Below, piece by piece: positions 20,601-30,407 of a stretch of DNA of 64,000 bases (position 1 is its first letter; each line of letters begins with the position of its first letter). The position numbers were made by a program, and so were the translations under genes. The DNA is taken from assembly GCF_029543085.1 (NCBI RefSeq), contig NZ_CP119967.1, positions 2,320,501 to 2,384,500 of the forward strand. Direction: 5' to 3'. The notes below the pieces were generated by a model. The model worked only from the letters and a program-made list of their open reading frames with translations, was not told where the DNA came from and did no database searches. Origin of the DNA: Pseudomonas sp. A34-9 (GTDB lineage Bacteria; Pseudomonadota; Gammaproteobacteria; Pseudomonadales; Pseudomonadaceae).

Positions 20601-21161
20601 GTGCCATTTACCTGGGTTGACTGGGCGATCGTTGCAATCATCGCCATCTCCGCTTTGATCAGTTTGAGCCGCGGCTTCGTCAAGGAAGCATTATCGCTGG
20701 TGACCTGGATCATCGCAGGAGTCGTCGCCTGGATGTTCGGTGGCTCATTGTCCGAGTACCTCGCCGGATACATCGAAACCCCATCGGCTCGCGTGATCGC
20801 GGGCTGTGCCATCATGTTTGTCGCCACGCTGATCGTGGGCGCAATGATCAATTATCTTATCGGCGAGTTGGTTCGCGTCACCGGGTTGTCCGGGACCGAC
20901 CGATTCCTCGGCATGGCCTTCGGCGCAGCGCGTGGCGTGTTGCTGGTGGTCGTGGCGGTCGGGCTGTTGAGCCTGGGGCCGGTACAGCAGGACGGGTGGT
21001 GGAAAGAATCACAGCTCGTGCCAAAGTTTCTATTGGTCGCCGACTGGTCCAAAAACCTGATCCTCGGGTGGAGCAGTCAGTGGCTTGCCAGCGGAATCAG
21101 CGTACCCGCTGATATTCCGTTCAAGGAGCAACTCTTGCCGTCGGCGAAAACGCCTCAGTGA
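20601..21161 (+). CDS. cvpA: CvpA-family membrane protein
   Basis: This 186-residue protein starts with GTG and has four hydrophobic segments (about residues 6-22, 27-45, 62-85 and 101-120). It opens FTWVDWAIVAIIAISALISLSRGFVKE, the CvpA signature. E. coli CvpA is required for colicin V production and is linked to envelope homeostasis, but its biochemical role is unclear. It is conserved directly before purF, and the 41-bp gap suggests that the two are co-transcribed. Confidence 0.92.
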   Translation: MPFTWVDWAIVAIIAISALISLSRGFVKEALSLVTWIIAGVVAWMFGGSLSEYLAGYIETPSARVIAGCAIMFVATLIVGAMINYLIGELVRVTGLSGTDRFLGMAFGAARGVLLVVVAVGLLSLGPVQQDGWWKESQLVPKFLLVADWSKNLILGWSSQWLASGISVPADIPFKEQLLPSAKTPQ

Positions 21162-21202
21162 GTGTTGTTCAGTTCAGATCCATTAAGTAGGGGTTGCGTC
21201 GC

Positions 21203-22708
21203 ATGTGTGGCATCGTCGGTATCGTCGGTAAGTCGAACGTCAATCAGGCGCTGTATGACGCGCTAACCGTGCTCCAGCACCGCGGCCAGGACGCTGCCGG
21301 TATCGTGACCAGCCATGATGGCCGGTTGTTCCTGCGCAAGGACAATGGCCTGGTGCGTGACGTGTTTCAACAACGTCACATGCAGCGTCTGGTCGGCCAC
21401 ATGGGTATCGGTCATGTCCGTTACCCGACCGCGGGCAGTTCGACTTCGGCCGAAGCCCAGCCGTTTTACGTCAACTCGCCTTACGGCATCACCCTGGCGC
21501 ACAACGGTAACCTGACCAACGTTGAACAGTTGGCCAAAGAGATCTACGAATCCGACCTGCGTCACGTCAACACCAGTTCCGACTCGGAAGTGCTGCTCAA
21601 CGTGTTCGCCCATGAGCTGGCCCAGCGCGGCAAGCTGCAACCGACCGAAGAAGACGTGTTTGCTGCCGTGACCGACGTGCACAACCGTTGCGTCGGTGGT
21701 TACGCCGTCGTGGCGATGGTTACCGGTTATGGCATCGTCGGCTTCCGCGACCCGCACGGCATCCGTCCGATCGTTTTCGGCCAGCGTCACACCGACGAAG
21801 GCGTCGAGTACATGATCGCGTCCGAAAGCGTTTCGCTGGACGTGCTCGGTTTCACCCTGATTCGCGACCTGGCACCGGGCGAAGCGGTCTACATCACTGA
21901 GGACGGCAAGCTGCACACCCGTCAGTGCGCGACCAACCCGTCCCTGACCCCGTGCATTTTCGAACACGTCTACCTGGCGCGTCCGGATTCGATCATCGAT
22001 GGCGTGTCGGTCTACAAGGCCCGTCTGCGCATGGGTGAGAAGCTCGCCGAGAAGATCCTGCGCGAGCGTCCAGAGCACGACATCGACGTGGTTATCCCGA
22101 TTCCGGACACCAGCCGTACGGCGGCACTGGAACTGGCCAACCACCTGGGCGTGAAATTCCGCGAAGGTTTCGTCAAGAACCGTTACATCGGCCGTACCTT
22201 CATCATGCCGGGCCAGGCCGCACGCAAGAAGTCGGTGCGCCAGAAGCTCAACGCCATCGAGCTGGAATTCCGCGGCAAGAACGTGATGCTGGTCGACGAC
22301 TCGATCGTGCGCGGTACCACGTGCAAGCAGATCATCCAGATGGCCCGCGAAGCCGGCGCGAAAAACGTCTACTTCTGCTCGGCCGCTCCGGCGGTACGCT
22401 TTCCGAACGTCTACGGCATCGACATGCCAAGCGCGCACGAACTGATCGCACACAATCGTTCGACTCAGGACGTGGCGGATCTGATCGGTGCTGACTGGTT
22501 GATCTATCAGGATCTGCCTGACTTGATCGAAGCGGTCGGCGGCGGCAAGATCAAGATCGAGAACTTCGATTGCGCAGTGTTCGACGGCAAGTACGTCACC
22601 GGCGACGTCGACGAGGCGTACCTGAACAAGATCGAACAGGCGCGTAACGACTCCTCGAAGATCAAGACCCAGGCGGTCAGTGCGATCATCGATCTGTACA
22701 ACAACTGA
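21203..22708 (+). CDS. purF: amidophosphoribosyltransferase
   Basis: This 501-residue enzyme catalyses the first step of purine synthesis, making phosphoribosylamine from PRPP and glutamine. The start must be the ATG at 21203, because the next residue, Cys, is the Ntn-type glutaminase nucleophile (MCGIVGIVG). A TTG nine bases upstream would block it. The glutaminase half contains HRGQDAAGI and HNGNLTN. The phosphoribosyltransferase half has the PRPP loop [14 protein letters not shown] terminator follows directly. Confidence 0.96.
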   Translation: MCGIVGIVGKSNVNQALYDALTVLQHRGQDAAGIVTSHDGRLFLRKDNGLVRDVFQQRHMQRLVGHMGIGHVRYPTAGSSTSAEAQPFYVNSPYGITLAHNGNLTNVEQLAKEIYESDLRHVNTSSDSEVLLNVFAHELAQRGKLQPTEEDVFAAVTDVHNRCVGGYAVVAMVTGYGIVGFRDPHGIRPIVFGQRHTDEGVEYMIASESVSLDVLGFTLIRDLAPGEAVYITEDGKLHTRQCATNPSLTPCIFEHVYLARPDSIIDGVSVYKARLRMGEKLAEKILRERPEHDIDVVIPIPDTSRTAALELANHLGVKFREGFVKNRYIGRTFIMPGQAARKKSVRQKLNAIELEFRGKNVMLVDDSIVRGTTCKQIIQMAREAGAKNVYFCSAAPAVRFPNVYGIDMPSAHELIAHNRSTQDVADLIGADWLIYQDLPDLIEAVGGGKIKIENFDCAVFDGKYVTGDVDEAYLNKIEQARNDSSKIKTQAVSAIIDLYNN

Positions 22709-22714
22709 GTTTCT

Positions 22715-22737
22715 ACCGGCCCTGAGGGGCCGGTTTT
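22715..22737 (+). terminator. terminator after purF
   Basis: accggccc (22715-22722) pairs with gggccggt (22727-22734) across a tgag loop and is followed by tttt. It separates the purF operon from metZ. Confidence 0.85.
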
Positions 22738-22781
22738 GTATCTGACTTTCAATTTTCACGAACAGGGCAAGGAGTGACAGC

Positions 22782-23993
22782 ATGAGTCAGGAATGGGATG
22801 CCGGTCGGCTGGACAGCGACCTTGAAGGCGTAGCGTTCGATACCCTGGCCGTACGTGCCGGTCAGCACCGTACGCCGGAAGGTGAGCACGGTGATCCGAT
22901 GTTCTTCACCTCCAGCTACGTGTTCCGTACTGCCGCCGACGCGGCCGCACGGTTTGCTGGCGAAGTGCCGGGCAACGTTTACTCGCGTTACACCAACCCG
23001 ACTGTGCGCGCGTTTGAAGAGCGCATCGCTGCGCTGGAAGGCGCCGAGCAAGCCGTTGCCACCGCAACTGGCATGGCCGCGATCATGGCGGTAGTGATGA
23101 GCCTGTGCAGTGCCGGCGATCACGTGCTGGTTTCGCGCAGCGTATTCGGCTCGACCATCAGCCTGTTCGAGAAGTACTTCAAGCGTTTCGGTGTGGAAGT
23201 CGATTACGTGCCTTTGGCCGATCTGTCGGCTTGGGATGCGGCGATCAAGTCCAACACCAGACTGCTCTTTGTCGAGTCGCCTTCCAATCCGCTGGCCGAG
23301 CTGGTCGATATCACCGCACTGGCTGAAATCGCACACGCCAAAGGCGCGATGCTGGTGGTCGATAACTGCTTCTGTACGCCTGCCTTGCAGCAGCCGCTGA
23401 AAATGGGTGCTGACATCGTTGTGCACTCGGCAACCAAGTTCATCGACGGCCAGGGTCGTTGCATGGGCGGCGTGGTTGCCGGTCGCAGCGAGCAGATGAA
23501 AGAAATCGTCGGCTTCCTGCGCACCGCCGGGCCGACCCTGAGCCCGTTCAACGCGTGGATCTTCCTCAAAGGTCTGGAAACCCTGAACCTGCGGATGAAG
23601 GCGCACTGTGCCAACGCCCAGGAACTGGCCGAATGGCTGGAGCAGCAGGATGGTATCGAGAAAGTCCATTACGCCGGTCTCAAGAGCCATCCGCAGCACG
23701 AGTTGGCCCAGCGTCAACAGAAGGGCTTCGGTGCGGTGGTGAGTTTTGAGGTCAAGGGCGGCAAAGAGGGCGCGTGGCGCTTCATCGATGCCACTCGCCT
23801 GATTTCGATCACGGCCAACCTCGGCGACAGCAAAACCACGATTACCCACCCAAGCACCACCTCTCACGGCCGTCTGGCGCCGCAAGAGCGTGAAGCGGCG
23901 GGCATCCGTGACAGCCTTATCCGCATTGCGGTCGGTCTGGAAGACGTGGCCGACCTGCAAGCCGACCTGGCGCGCGGCCTGGCGGCGTTGTGA
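22782..23993 (+). CDS. metZ: O-succinylhomoserine sulfhydrylase
   Basis: This 403-residue PLP enzyme of the Cys/Met-metabolism family condenses O-succinylhomoserine with sulfide to give homocysteine, the direct sulfhydrylation route of pseudomonads. It contains [20 protein letters not shown], the PLP lysine K219 in [11 protein letters not shown], and the C-terminal SLGDSKTT-type motif (here [12 protein letters not shown]). AAGGAG precedes the start. The stop overlaps the GTG of the next gene, so the two are coupled. MetZ rather than MetB/MetY is inferred from resemblance and the purF-metZ order. Confidence 0.92.
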   Translation: MSQEWDAGRLDSDLEGVAFDTLAVRAGQHRTPEGEHGDPMFFTSSYVFRTAADAAARFAGEVPGNVYSRYTNPTVRAFEERIAALEGAEQAVATATGMAAIMAVVMSLCSAGDHVLVSRSVFGSTISLFEKYFKRFGVEVDYVPLADLSAWDAAIKSNTRLLFVESPSNPLAELVDITALAEIAHAKGAMLVVDNCFCTPALQQPLKMGADIVVHSATKFIDGQGRCMGGVVAGRSEQMKEIVGFLRTAGPTLSPFNAWIFLKGLETLNLRMKAHCANAQELAEWLEQQDGIEKVHYAGLKSHPQHELAQRQQKGFGAVVSFEVKGGKEGAWRFIDATRLISITANLGDSKTTITHPSTTSHGRLAPQEREAAGIRDSLIRIAVGLEDVADLQADLARGLAAL

Positions 23994-24766
23994 TCGAGTT
24001 GTCCACTCCGACAGCGGGTACCCATGGCCGTGTTGCATTGGTCACGGGGGCCGCGCGTGGCATCGGTCTGGGGATTGCGGCGTGGTTGATCAGCGAAGGC
24101 TGGCAAGTGGTGCTGACCGATCTGGATCGTGCGCGCGGTTCGAAAGTGGCGAAGGTGCTGGGCGAAAATGCCTGGTTCATCGCTATGGACGTTGCTGATG
24201 AGGCTCAGGTTGCGCTGGGTGTCGCTGAGGTGTTGGGGCAGTTTGGTCGTCTCGATGCACTGGTGTGCAACGCGGCGGTCGCTGACCCGCACAACATCAC
24301 GCTCGAAAGTCTCGACCTGGCTTACTGGAATCGCGTGCTGGCGGTAAACCTCAGCGGGCCGATGTTGCTGGCCAAGCACTGTGCGCCGTATCTGCGCGCG
24401 CACAATGGTTCGATCGTCAATCTGGCCTCTACGCGTGCGCGACAGTCGGAGGCGGACTCCGAGGCGTATGCGGCGAGCAAGGGCGGTTTGTTGGCGCTGA
24501 CGCATGCGCTGGCAATCAGTCTGGGGCCGGAGATTCGCGTCAACGCCGTCAGTCCGGGCTGGATCGATGCGCGTGATCCTTCTGCACGTCGAGCGGAGCC
24601 TCTGGCGGATGCCGATCATGCTCAGCATCCGGCGGGCAGGGTAGGGACGGTCGAGGACGTAGCGGCGATGGTCGCCTGGCTGCTTTCGAGGAATGCCGGG
24701 TTTGTCACCGGGCAGGAATTCGTCGTCGATGGCGGGATGACCAAGAAGATGATTTACGAGCAGTGA
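23990..24766 (+). CDS. short-chain dehydrogenase/reductase
   Basis: This 258-residue classical SDR starts at a GTG that overlaps the metZ stop. The Rossmann motif [12 protein letters not shown] (about residues 20-31), the NNAG-equivalent CNAAVAD, the Ser-Tyr-Lys active site (NLASTR, then YAASKGG), and the C-terminal [10 protein letters not shown] are all present. It should oxidise or reduce a small alcohol/ketone with NAD(P)H. The substrate is not evident; tight coupling with metZ is conserved in pseudomonads, but its meaning is unknown. Confidence 0.88.
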   Translation: MIELSTPTAGTHGRVALVTGAARGIGLGIAAWLISEGWQVVLTDLDRARGSKVAKVLGENAWFIAMDVADEAQVALGVAEVLGQFGRLDALVCNAAVADPHNITLESLDLAYWNRVLAVNLSGPMLLAKHCAPYLRAHNGSIVNLASTRARQSEADSEAYAASKGGLLALTHALAISLGPEIRVNAVSPGWIDARDPSARRAEPLADADHAQHPAGRVGTVEDVAAMVAWLLSRNAGFVTGQEFVVDGGMTKKMIYEQ

Positions 24767-24771
24767 GTGCC

Positions 24772-24861
24772 AGCTGCAAGCGTCGAGCTGCAAGTTGAAG
24801 CGAGATCGCGGTGTGTGCTTTGGATGTTTATGCTTTTGCTTGCAGCTTGAGACTTGCCGCT
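24772..24861. repeat. imperfect inverted repeat (AGCTGCAAG type)
   Basis: Arms at 24772-24801 and 24832-24861 match at 23 of 30 positions as an inverted repeat rich in agctgcaag. This is a second REP-like class distinct from the GCGAGCAGGCTC type. It sits between the SDR gene and the tRNA promoter, and may also help to end the metZ-SDR transcript, although there is no T tract. Confidence 0.55.
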
Positions 24862-24896
24862 AAAAACTGTTTTTGAAAAAAACTTCAATCCTGCTA

Positions 24897-24925
24897 TTGA
24901 CTTAGGTCCGCTACCTGCGTAAATT
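24897..24925 (+). promoter_or_regulatory. promoter of the tRNA-Val/tRNA-Asp cluster
   Basis: A -35 TTGACT (24897-24902) and a -10 TAAATT (24920-24925) are separated by 17 bp, and the first tRNA begins 23 bp downstream. The three tRNAs share this promoter and one terminator at 25400, so they form a single transcript. Confidence 0.75.
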
Positions 24926-24947
24926 TCGCGGCCTCGGAGATGCAAAC

Positions 24948-25023
24948 GGGTGATTAGCTCAGCTGGGAGAGCGTCTGCCTTACAAGCAGAATGTCGGCGG
25001 TTCGATCCCGTCATCACCCACCA
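24948..25023 (+). tRNA. tRNA-Val (UAC)
   Basis: A complete 76-nt cloverleaf with encoded CCA. The acceptor stem GGGTGAT pairs with ATCACCC, the anticodon stem TCTGC with GCAGA, and the 7-nt loop CTTACAA places anticodon TAC at 24981-24983. The T arm carries GGTTCGATCC. Confidence 0.95.
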
Positions 25024-25078
25024 CTCCCGAGATACTTGCGTAAGCAAGAGCGTAGGCTGAAAGTGCCTGCACCGACGC

Positions 25079-25155
25079 GCAGCGGTAGTTCAGTCGGTTA
25101 GAATACCGGCCTGTCACGCCGGGGGTCGCGGGTTCGAGTCCCGTCCGCTGCGCCA
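25079..25155 (+). tRNA. tRNA-Asp (GUC), copy 1
   Basis: A 77-nt tRNA with encoded CCA. The acceptor GCAGCGG pairs with CCGCTGC. The anticodon stem CCGGC/GCCGG holds loop CTGTCAC, with GTC at 25113-25115. Confidence 0.95.
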
Positions 25156-25248
25156 TATTTTACGAGTCAGACATGTCTGGTTCGTGATTGCAAAGCACCG
25201 AAGCTTGCAGTCAACACGAGTTACTTGAGCGCAAGCTCAAAGCGATAC

Positions 25249-25325
25249 GCAGCGGTAGTTCAGTCGGTTAGAATACCGGCCTGTCACGCCGGGGGTCGCG
25301 GGTTCGAGTCCCGTCCGCTGCGCCA
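25249..25325 (+). tRNA. tRNA-Asp (GUC), copy 2
   Basis: The sequence is identical to the copy 170 bp upstream (25079-25155), a tandem duplication. The spacer differs and contains a small hairpin, ttgagc-gcaa-gctcaa, with a GNRA loop, which may guide processing. Confidence 0.95.
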
Positions 25326-25399
25326 TATCTGCTTCAAGGACCACTGAACGCCTTGAAGCACCGAAGTCAGCCTCGCTGAGTCGGATCCGATAGCAAAGA

Positions 25400-25425
25400 C
25401 CCTGGTCGAAAGACCGGGGTTTTTT
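25400..25425 (+). terminator. terminator of the tRNA cluster
   Basis: ccctggtc (25400-25407) pairs with gaccgggg (25412-25419) across a GAAA tetraloop and is followed by a run of six T residues. Confidence 0.9.
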
Positions 25426-25470
25426 GTGTCTGAAATTTGACCTCCGATCCCATCACGTAACCCGGCTCCC

Positions 25471-25563
25471 TGTAGGAGCTGCGGCACGCTGCGATCTTTT
25501 GATCTTGATTGAAAAAAGCAGGATCAAAAGATCGCAGCCTCGTTTCACTCGTCAGCTCCTACA
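25471..25563. repeat. REP-like inverted repeat before the molybdenum hydroxylase operon
   Basis: tgtaggagctg (25471-25481) is answered by cagctcctaca (25553-25563), and an inner pair gctgcgatcttttgatc/gatcaaaagatcgcagc (about 25489-25505 and 25521-25537) closes a small loop. It shares the GCGATCTTTTGAT core with the element at 15721-15816. The rest of 25426-25804 shows no gene and must hold the promoter of the following operon. Confidence 0.8.
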
Positions 25564-25804
25564 TGAGTATGGCGTGGGGCAATTGGACTCATGCGGTCCC
25601 ACGTCGCATTGATTTTCTGATCCTTTAGTCAAATTTTTGTAACTGGTTGTTTGCTGCGAGCGCAGAAACCTTTAAAGTTAACCTTTCGGTCAGCTTTGCA
25701 CTGTCATCATGCCCTTCGTTTAGCCAAGAAGGGCTTCTGCAAGACTCGAGATTCCCCAGTAGATAACCAGAAGGGCGGACGTATAACCGCCCAGAGGATG
25801 ATCC

Positions 25805-28636
25805 ATGTCCAACCGTGAAATATCCCGGCGCTCGTTCCTCCAGGGCGGGCTGGTGGCGGGTGTGAGCGTCACGCTCACGCCGCTCAGCAGTCAGGCGCTG
25901 GCTGCCTTGATGGAAAACACTGTCACCGTGCCTTCCGAGAAGTGGCTCGGTAACAACGGCAAGGCGCGTCAGCGTAACGATGCACTGTCCAAGGTCTGCG
26001 GCAGCAAAGTCTTTGCTCGCGACATCCGTTCCAAGGACATGCCGGGCTGGCCTGAGCAGCAAGGCCATGCCATGTTGCTGAAAACCATCAAGGCTGACCG
26101 CATCTACGCCGGCTACGACCTGTCGTGGCTTGGCGCCGATTTGCAGCCGGACCGCATCGTCACCGCCGCCGACCTGGACAAGGACGGCATCGTCTTCCCG
26201 GAAGAGCATGCGCCGGATCCGCTGCTGCCAGAAGGCAAGGTGCCGATGTTCATCGGTCACCCGGTGGCGATCCTGATCTGGAACGATTTCGAGCGTTTCC
26301 GCCAGGCCAAGAACAAACTCAAATTCAATGACAAAGCGATTCGTTACGGTGCCCAAGTGCCGTTCTACGAAGGCGATCCGTACGGTAGTTTCCGCTATGT
26401 ACGTGTGGGCGGCCCGACCTCGGCCGACGAAGACGAATTCGCCAGCCTCAAGGACTCGATCCTGTTCCCGATGCTGAAGAACCGTCGTCCGGTATGGAAT
26501 TCCCAGCCGAACCTGCACGGCAACCTCACCGAGCGTGGCCTGTTCTACGCCGACCGCATGAAGAAAGAGATCGATACCCCGCCGGACAACTGGCTGGTGT
26601 TCGACGAGCGCTACAAAACCCCGTCGATCGAGCCGGCCGCCATGGAGCCGGACAACGGCAACGGCTGGTACGATCCGAAAACCAAGACCCTGCACTTCGT
26701 GGTAGCTACTCAGTGCCCGCTGGAAGCTGCGACCGAGACCGCGAAAATGATCGCGCCGTCGCGTTTCGGCCTGGCCAACCTGAACATGCACCCGGGTTAC
26801 ACCGTCGGTTACGGTTCCAAAGACCACAACATCTTCGTCTACTACGCTGCCCTCGCGGCGCTGTATGGCGCGGGTGTGCCGATCCGTTTGGCCAACGACC
26901 GCTACGAGCAGTTCCAGAGCGGCATCAAGCGCCACCCGTTCGACATCCGCTACCAATTGGCCGTGGACAAGAACGACTACAGCTTCAAGATTTTCCGTGC
27001 CGAAATGAGCGTCGACGGTGGTGGCCGGATCAACTACAGCCCGTCGGTAGCGGCCGTTGGCGCCACGGCGGCGCAGTCGATCTACTACATGCCGCAGAAC
27101 GACCTGCAAGTCACCGCTTACCACTCGCGTGGTGTTGAGGCCGGTTCGATGCGCGGTTACGGAACCCTGCAAAGCATGGCGTCGACCGAAATGATGGTCG
27201 ATGAAATCGCCAATCGCCTCGGTGTCGATGCCATCGACCTGCGTCGCAAGAACGCCCTGCGTTCCGGTATGAAAAACACTCAGGGCGCGATTCCGGCCGG
27301 TGCTTTGCGCCTGCACGAAATTCTCGACAAGGCATCGGTGCACGAAGTCTGGAAAAACCGCGACGCAATCAAGAAACAACGCGAAGCCGCAGACCCGGAC
27401 AACTGGTACGGCGTGGGTTTCGCCATTTGCCAGAAAGACTTCGGCACCGGTTCGGAAGCGCCGATGGCCAGCATCGAATTCACTGCCGACGGTCGTATTA
27501 CCCTGCGACATATCGGTATCGAAATCGGTACCGGCATGTCCACCTCGCAAGCCCTGGTTGTTGCCGATTTCCTCGGCAGCCCGGCGCACGAAGTGAAGAC
27601 TGGCGAAACCGAATGGAAGGAAATGCAGCTGATCACCAGCGGCAACCCTTACATCATGAGCCAGGCCGAGCAGGACAATCTGCTGCGCAACCCGCGTTGG
27701 GTCGGCAAATTGGCCTCGGCGTCGTCGGCGACCAACTCGGCTTACTACTTCAGTCACGCCACCCGTGAAGCCGCGCGCGTGCTGTTCAACAACGGGTTGT
27801 GGCCGGCGGCCATGGAAATCTGGCGTCAAGGTCCTTATGGCGGTCAAGCCAACCCTTACGTTGTACGTCGCGAAGATGCGCACTGGGTCGACGGCAAACT
27901 GACTGCCAACGGCATGCAACCACTGAGCTTCGAAGAGCTGGCCAAACACGCTCACGAGCGTGGTCTGGTGACCGGCGCCACCGTTCACGCGTTCAACCGC
28001 TGGAGCTGGGCGGAGGCTGAGTACAGCATCGACGGCGTGCGCGAACGCCTGCCGCTCGACGGTCTGGCGGTGAAATATGGCGATGGCGCGCCGAAGGCGA
28101 AGAAAGCGTTGATGAGCACGGCGGGTTTCCACCTGTTGGATCGCCAGAACATCAATTACCCGGTTGTGCAGTTGAACAACGCTGCCGTGACCTACTACAG
28201 CCCGGTCGCCACGCTGGTCGAGCTGAAGGTCAACAAGGGTTCTGCCGAAGTCGAAGTGCTCAACCACCATTCGTGGGTCGAGTGCGGTCGTGTGTTGGTC
28301 GAAGAATTGGTCAAGGGCCAGCTCGAAGGCGGTATCGCCATGGGCATCGGCCACGCCTTGATGGAAGAGATGCCGCTGTATGAAGGCGGGCCGGGGGAGG
28401 GTGACTGGAACTTCAACCGTTACCGTCTGCCGATGGCGCGTCACGTTGCCGTGTGGAAACAGACGTCGGAGATTCTCCCGGCGCTGTCGCCAAGCGATCC
28501 GTCCAAAGGCATCGCTGAAGTGGTGATGATCCCGATCGTCGGGGCCATTGGTAACGCCGTGGCGCATGCCATCGGTAAACGTGTTCGCGATCTGCCAATC
28601 ACTGCTGCGCGCATCAAGGAGGCCCTCAATGGCTAA
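25805..28636 (+). CDS. Tat-exported molybdenum hydroxylase, large (molybdopterin) subunit
   Basis: This 943-residue xanthine-oxidase-family subunit resembles isoquinoline 1-oxidoreductase beta (IorB)-type aldehyde/N-heterocycle dehydrogenases. It begins with a twin-arginine signal (SRRSFLQGG, then a hydrophobic stretch, up to about residue 35), so the enzyme is placed in the periplasm. Moco-binding family segments can be seen, such as RGYGTLQSMASTEMMVDEIA and, near the C-terminus, the segment around VLVEELVKGQLEGGIAMGIG. The stop overlaps the small-subunit start. With a 2Fe-2S protein and a cytochrome c it forms a dehydrogenase that feeds electrons to the respiratory chain. The substrate is unknown. 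Confidence 0.87.
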   Translation: MSNREISRRSFLQGGLVAGVSVTLTPLSSQALAALMENTVTVPSEKWLGNNGKARQRNDALSKVCGSKVFARDIRSKDMPGWPEQQGHAMLLKTIKADRIYAGYDLSWLGADLQPDRIVTAADLDKDGIVFPEEHAPDPLLPEGKVPMFIGHPVAILIWNDFERFRQAKNKLKFNDKAIRYGAQVPFYEGDPYGSFRYVRVGGPTSADEDEFASLKDSILFPMLKNRRPVWNSQPNLHGNLTERGLFYADRMKKEIDTPPDNWLVFDERYKTPSIEPAAMEPDNGNGWYDPKTKTLHFVVATQCPLEAATETAKMIAPSRFGLANLNMHPGYTVGYGSKDHNIFVYYAALAALYGAGVPIRLANDRYEQFQSGIKRHPFDIRYQLAVDKNDYSFKIFRAEMSVDGGGRINYSPSVAAVGATAAQSIYYMPQNDLQVTAYHSRGVEAGSMRGYGTLQSMASTEMMVDEIANRLGVDAIDLRRKNALRSGMKNTQGAIPAGALRLHEILDKASVHEVWKNRDAIKKQREAADPDNWYGVGFAICQKDFGTGSEAPMASIEFTADGRITLRHIGIEIGTGMSTSQALVVADFLGSPAHEVKTGETEWKEMQLITSGNPYIMSQAEQDNLLRNPRWVGKLASASSATNSAYYFSHATREAARVLFNNGLWPAAMEIWRQGPYGGQANPYVVRREDAHWVDGKLTANGMQPLSFEELAKHAHERGLVTGATVHAFNRWSWAEAEYSIDGVRERLPLDGLAVKYGDGAPKAKKALMSTAGFHLLDRQNINYPVVQLNNAAVTYYSPVATLVELKVNKGSAEVEVLNHHSWVECGRVLVEELVKGQLEGGIAMGIGHALMEEMPLYEGGPGEGDWNFNRYRLPMARHVAVWKQTSEILPALSPSDPSKGIAEVVMIPIVGAIGNAVAHAIGKRVRDLPITAARIKEALNG

Positions 28637-29168
28637 CCGTCCGTTTCAACTGACCCTCAATGGTCAATCCGTCGGCCCGGTGGACATCCCTGATGACCTG
28701 CCGATGATCGACTACCTGCACGAATACAAAAACCTCACCGGCTCGCGACTGGGCTGCGGCCAGGGCATCTGCCACGCCTGCGTGGTGATCGTCGACAACC
28801 CGGACGGCACTAGCGAAGAAGTGCGCACCTGCATCACCGGCGCGCATTACTTCGAGGGCAAGAAAGTCCGCACCATCGAAGCGCATGCCAAGCGCGACGA
28901 GTCGGGCCAGGTCACTGAGTTGAACCCGATCCAGCAGCGCTTCGTTGACGAGTTCGCCTTCCAGTGCAGCTACTGCGCGCCGGGCTTCGTCAACGCTGCA
29001 ACCGTGCTGGTGGAAAAGCTGCAGCGTCAGCCGACCGTGCAGAGCAAGCTCGAACAAGTCATCGAGGACAGCCTCGGCCATCACGTCTGCCGTTGCACCG
29101 GGTACGTGCGTTATTACAACGCCACTCGCAACGTGCTGACCGATCTCGGCCTGGTCAAAGAGGGTTAA
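28629..29168 (+). CDS. 2Fe-2S small subunit of the molybdenum hydroxylase
   Basis: This 179-residue subunit carries two 2Fe-2S clusters. The plant-type ferredoxin cluster is in GSRLGCGQGICHACVV, with a fourth Cys in VRTC. The C-terminal helical cluster is in CSYCAPGFV and HVCRCTGYVRY. The ATG at 28629 overlaps the large-subunit stop by 8 nt; the frame upstream of it is only an overlap. It has no signal peptide of its own, so it is probably carried out by the Tat signal of the large subunit as a folded complex. Confidence 0.92.
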   Translation: MANRPFQLTLNGQSVGPVDIPDDLPMIDYLHEYKNLTGSRLGCGQGICHACVVIVDNPDGTSEEVRTCITGAHYFEGKKVRTIEAHAKRDESGQVTELNPIQQRFVDEFAFQCSYCAPGFVNAATVLVEKLQRQPTVQSKLEQVIEDSLGHHVCRCTGYVRYYNATRNVLTDLGLVKEG

Positions 29169-29170
29169 AC

Positions 29171-30406
29171 ATGAAGCTTTTTCTGACCCGCCTGACCCTG
29201 GCGGTCGGCCTCGCGGCGCCGGTGGTGTTTGCCCACGCCGATGATCAGGTCAAGCGCGGCGAGTATCTCGCTCGCGCCGCTGACTGCATGGCTTGCCATA
29301 CCGCTCCGGGTGGCGCGCCATTTGCTGGTGGACTGCCGATCGTCTCGCCGTTCGGTACGATCTACGGCACCAATATCACGCCGAGCAAAGAACACGGCAT
29401 CGGTTTGTACAACGATGACGAGTTTTTCGCTGCGCTGACCGAAGGCAAGCGTCGTGACGGCGCGAACCTCTATCCGGCGATGCCGTACACCTCCTATCAC
29501 CTGATGCCGCGTGAGGATTCGGATGCGATCCATGCGTACCTGAAAACCATCGAGCCGATCGAGCGCGCAGCACCGGTCACCAGCCTGAGCTTCCCGTTCA
29601 ACGTGCGTCCGGGCCTGATCGGCTGGAACATGATGTACGGCAAAGCGCTGAAGCTGGAGCCGGCAGAAGGCAAAAGTGAAGCCTGGAAGCGCGGCCAGTA
29701 CATGGTTGAAGTGCTCGGTCACTGCGGCGAATGCCACACGCCACGTGGCCTGCCGGGTGCGATGCAGCTGGACAAGCGACTGACCGGCGGCATCCTCAAT
29801 GGTTATCTGGCGCCGAGCCTGCTGGCCACTGATCTGGCCGCTCGCGGCTGGAACGAGCAGGATCTGGGCACGTTCCTCAAACACGGCATGAGTGCGCAGG
29901 GGACGATGTTCAATGAGATGTTCCCGGTGTTCCACAACAGCACGCAAGGCCTGAACGATACCGATCTGGCGGCGATGGCGACGTTCCTGCTCGGCGATAA
30001 ACCGCCGGCAGCCAAGGCCCTCGTTGAAGTGCCAGTCGAGAAACTCAGCGCCAGCGCCCAGCGCGGCCAGCAGGAATACCTGAACGTCTGCGCCGGTTGC
30101 CATGCGGTCGGTGGTGAAGGCAAGCCGCACATCGCGGTGGCCATGCGCGGCAATACCACGCTGCGCCTGGAAGACCCACGCAACCTGTTGCGCGTGATCG
30201 AGGATGGTATTGGCGAACAGAAGTTCTCCGGGTTCGAGCACATGCAACCGATGCCGGGTTTCGCTGACAAGCTCAGTCCTGAACAGCTGACCGATCTGCT
30301 CAACTACCTGCGTCAAGGGTGGGGCGGGCAGTCCGCCGAGTTGGCAGTGAGCGAAGTGCAAAAGCTGAAAGACGACGCACCGTCCATCGAGCACAAGGCC
30401 CACTGA
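29171..30406 (+). CDS. three-haem c-type cytochrome, electron acceptor of the dehydrogenase
   Basis: This 411-residue protein has a Sec signal peptide (MKLFLTRLTLAVGLAAPVVFAHA) and three CxxCH haem sites: CMACH (residues 39-43), CGECH and CAGCH, each in its own cytochrome c domain. This is the subunit type that takes electrons from periplasmic alcohol/aldehyde/nicotinate dehydrogenases and passes them to the quinone pool or oxidases. The ATG follows the 2Fe-2S subunit stop by 2 nt; earlier in-frame codons lie inside that gene and are not used. Confidence 0.92.
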   Translation: MKLFLTRLTLAVGLAAPVVFAHADDQVKRGEYLARAADCMACHTAPGGAPFAGGLPIVSPFGTIYGTNITPSKEHGIGLYNDDEFFAALTEGKRRDGANLYPAMPYTSYHLMPREDSDAIHAYLKTIEPIERAAPVTSLSFPFNVRPGLIGWNMMYGKALKLEPAEGKSEAWKRGQYMVEVLGHCGECHTPRGLPGAMQLDKRLTGGILNGYLAPSLLATDLAARGWNEQDLGTFLKHGMSAQGTMFNEMFPVFHNSTQGLNDTDLAAMATFLLGDKPPAAKALVEVPVEKLSASAQRGQQEYLNVCAGCHAVGGEGKPHIAVAMRGNTTLRLEDPRNLLRVIEDGIGEQKFSGFEHMQPMPGFADKLSPEQLTDLLNYLRQGWGGQSAELAVSEVQKLKDDAPSIEHKAH

Positions 30407-30407
30407 T

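Noticed and set aside
22709..22781. SAM-type riboswitch before metZ
   Set aside because: The 73-bp gap holds only the purF terminator and a ribosome site; there is no room for an aptamer.
25079..25325. Possible CRISPR-like repeat
   Set aside because: The two identical 77-bp units are tandem tRNA-Asp genes with proper cloverleaf and CCA; no spacer array is present anywhere in the window.
25625..28567. A 980-codon open frame on the minus strand
   Set aside because: It is the mirror of the molybdenum hydroxylase large-subunit gene in GC-rich DNA: no family resemblance, His/Arg/Val-rich composition and no ribosome site. The same holds for the long antisense frames over leuC, purF, fimV, thrS and rbsA.
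28964..29170. Extension of the cytochrome c gene upstream of 29171
   Set aside because: It lies inside the 2Fe-2S subunit gene in another frame. The signal peptide begins exactly at 29171.
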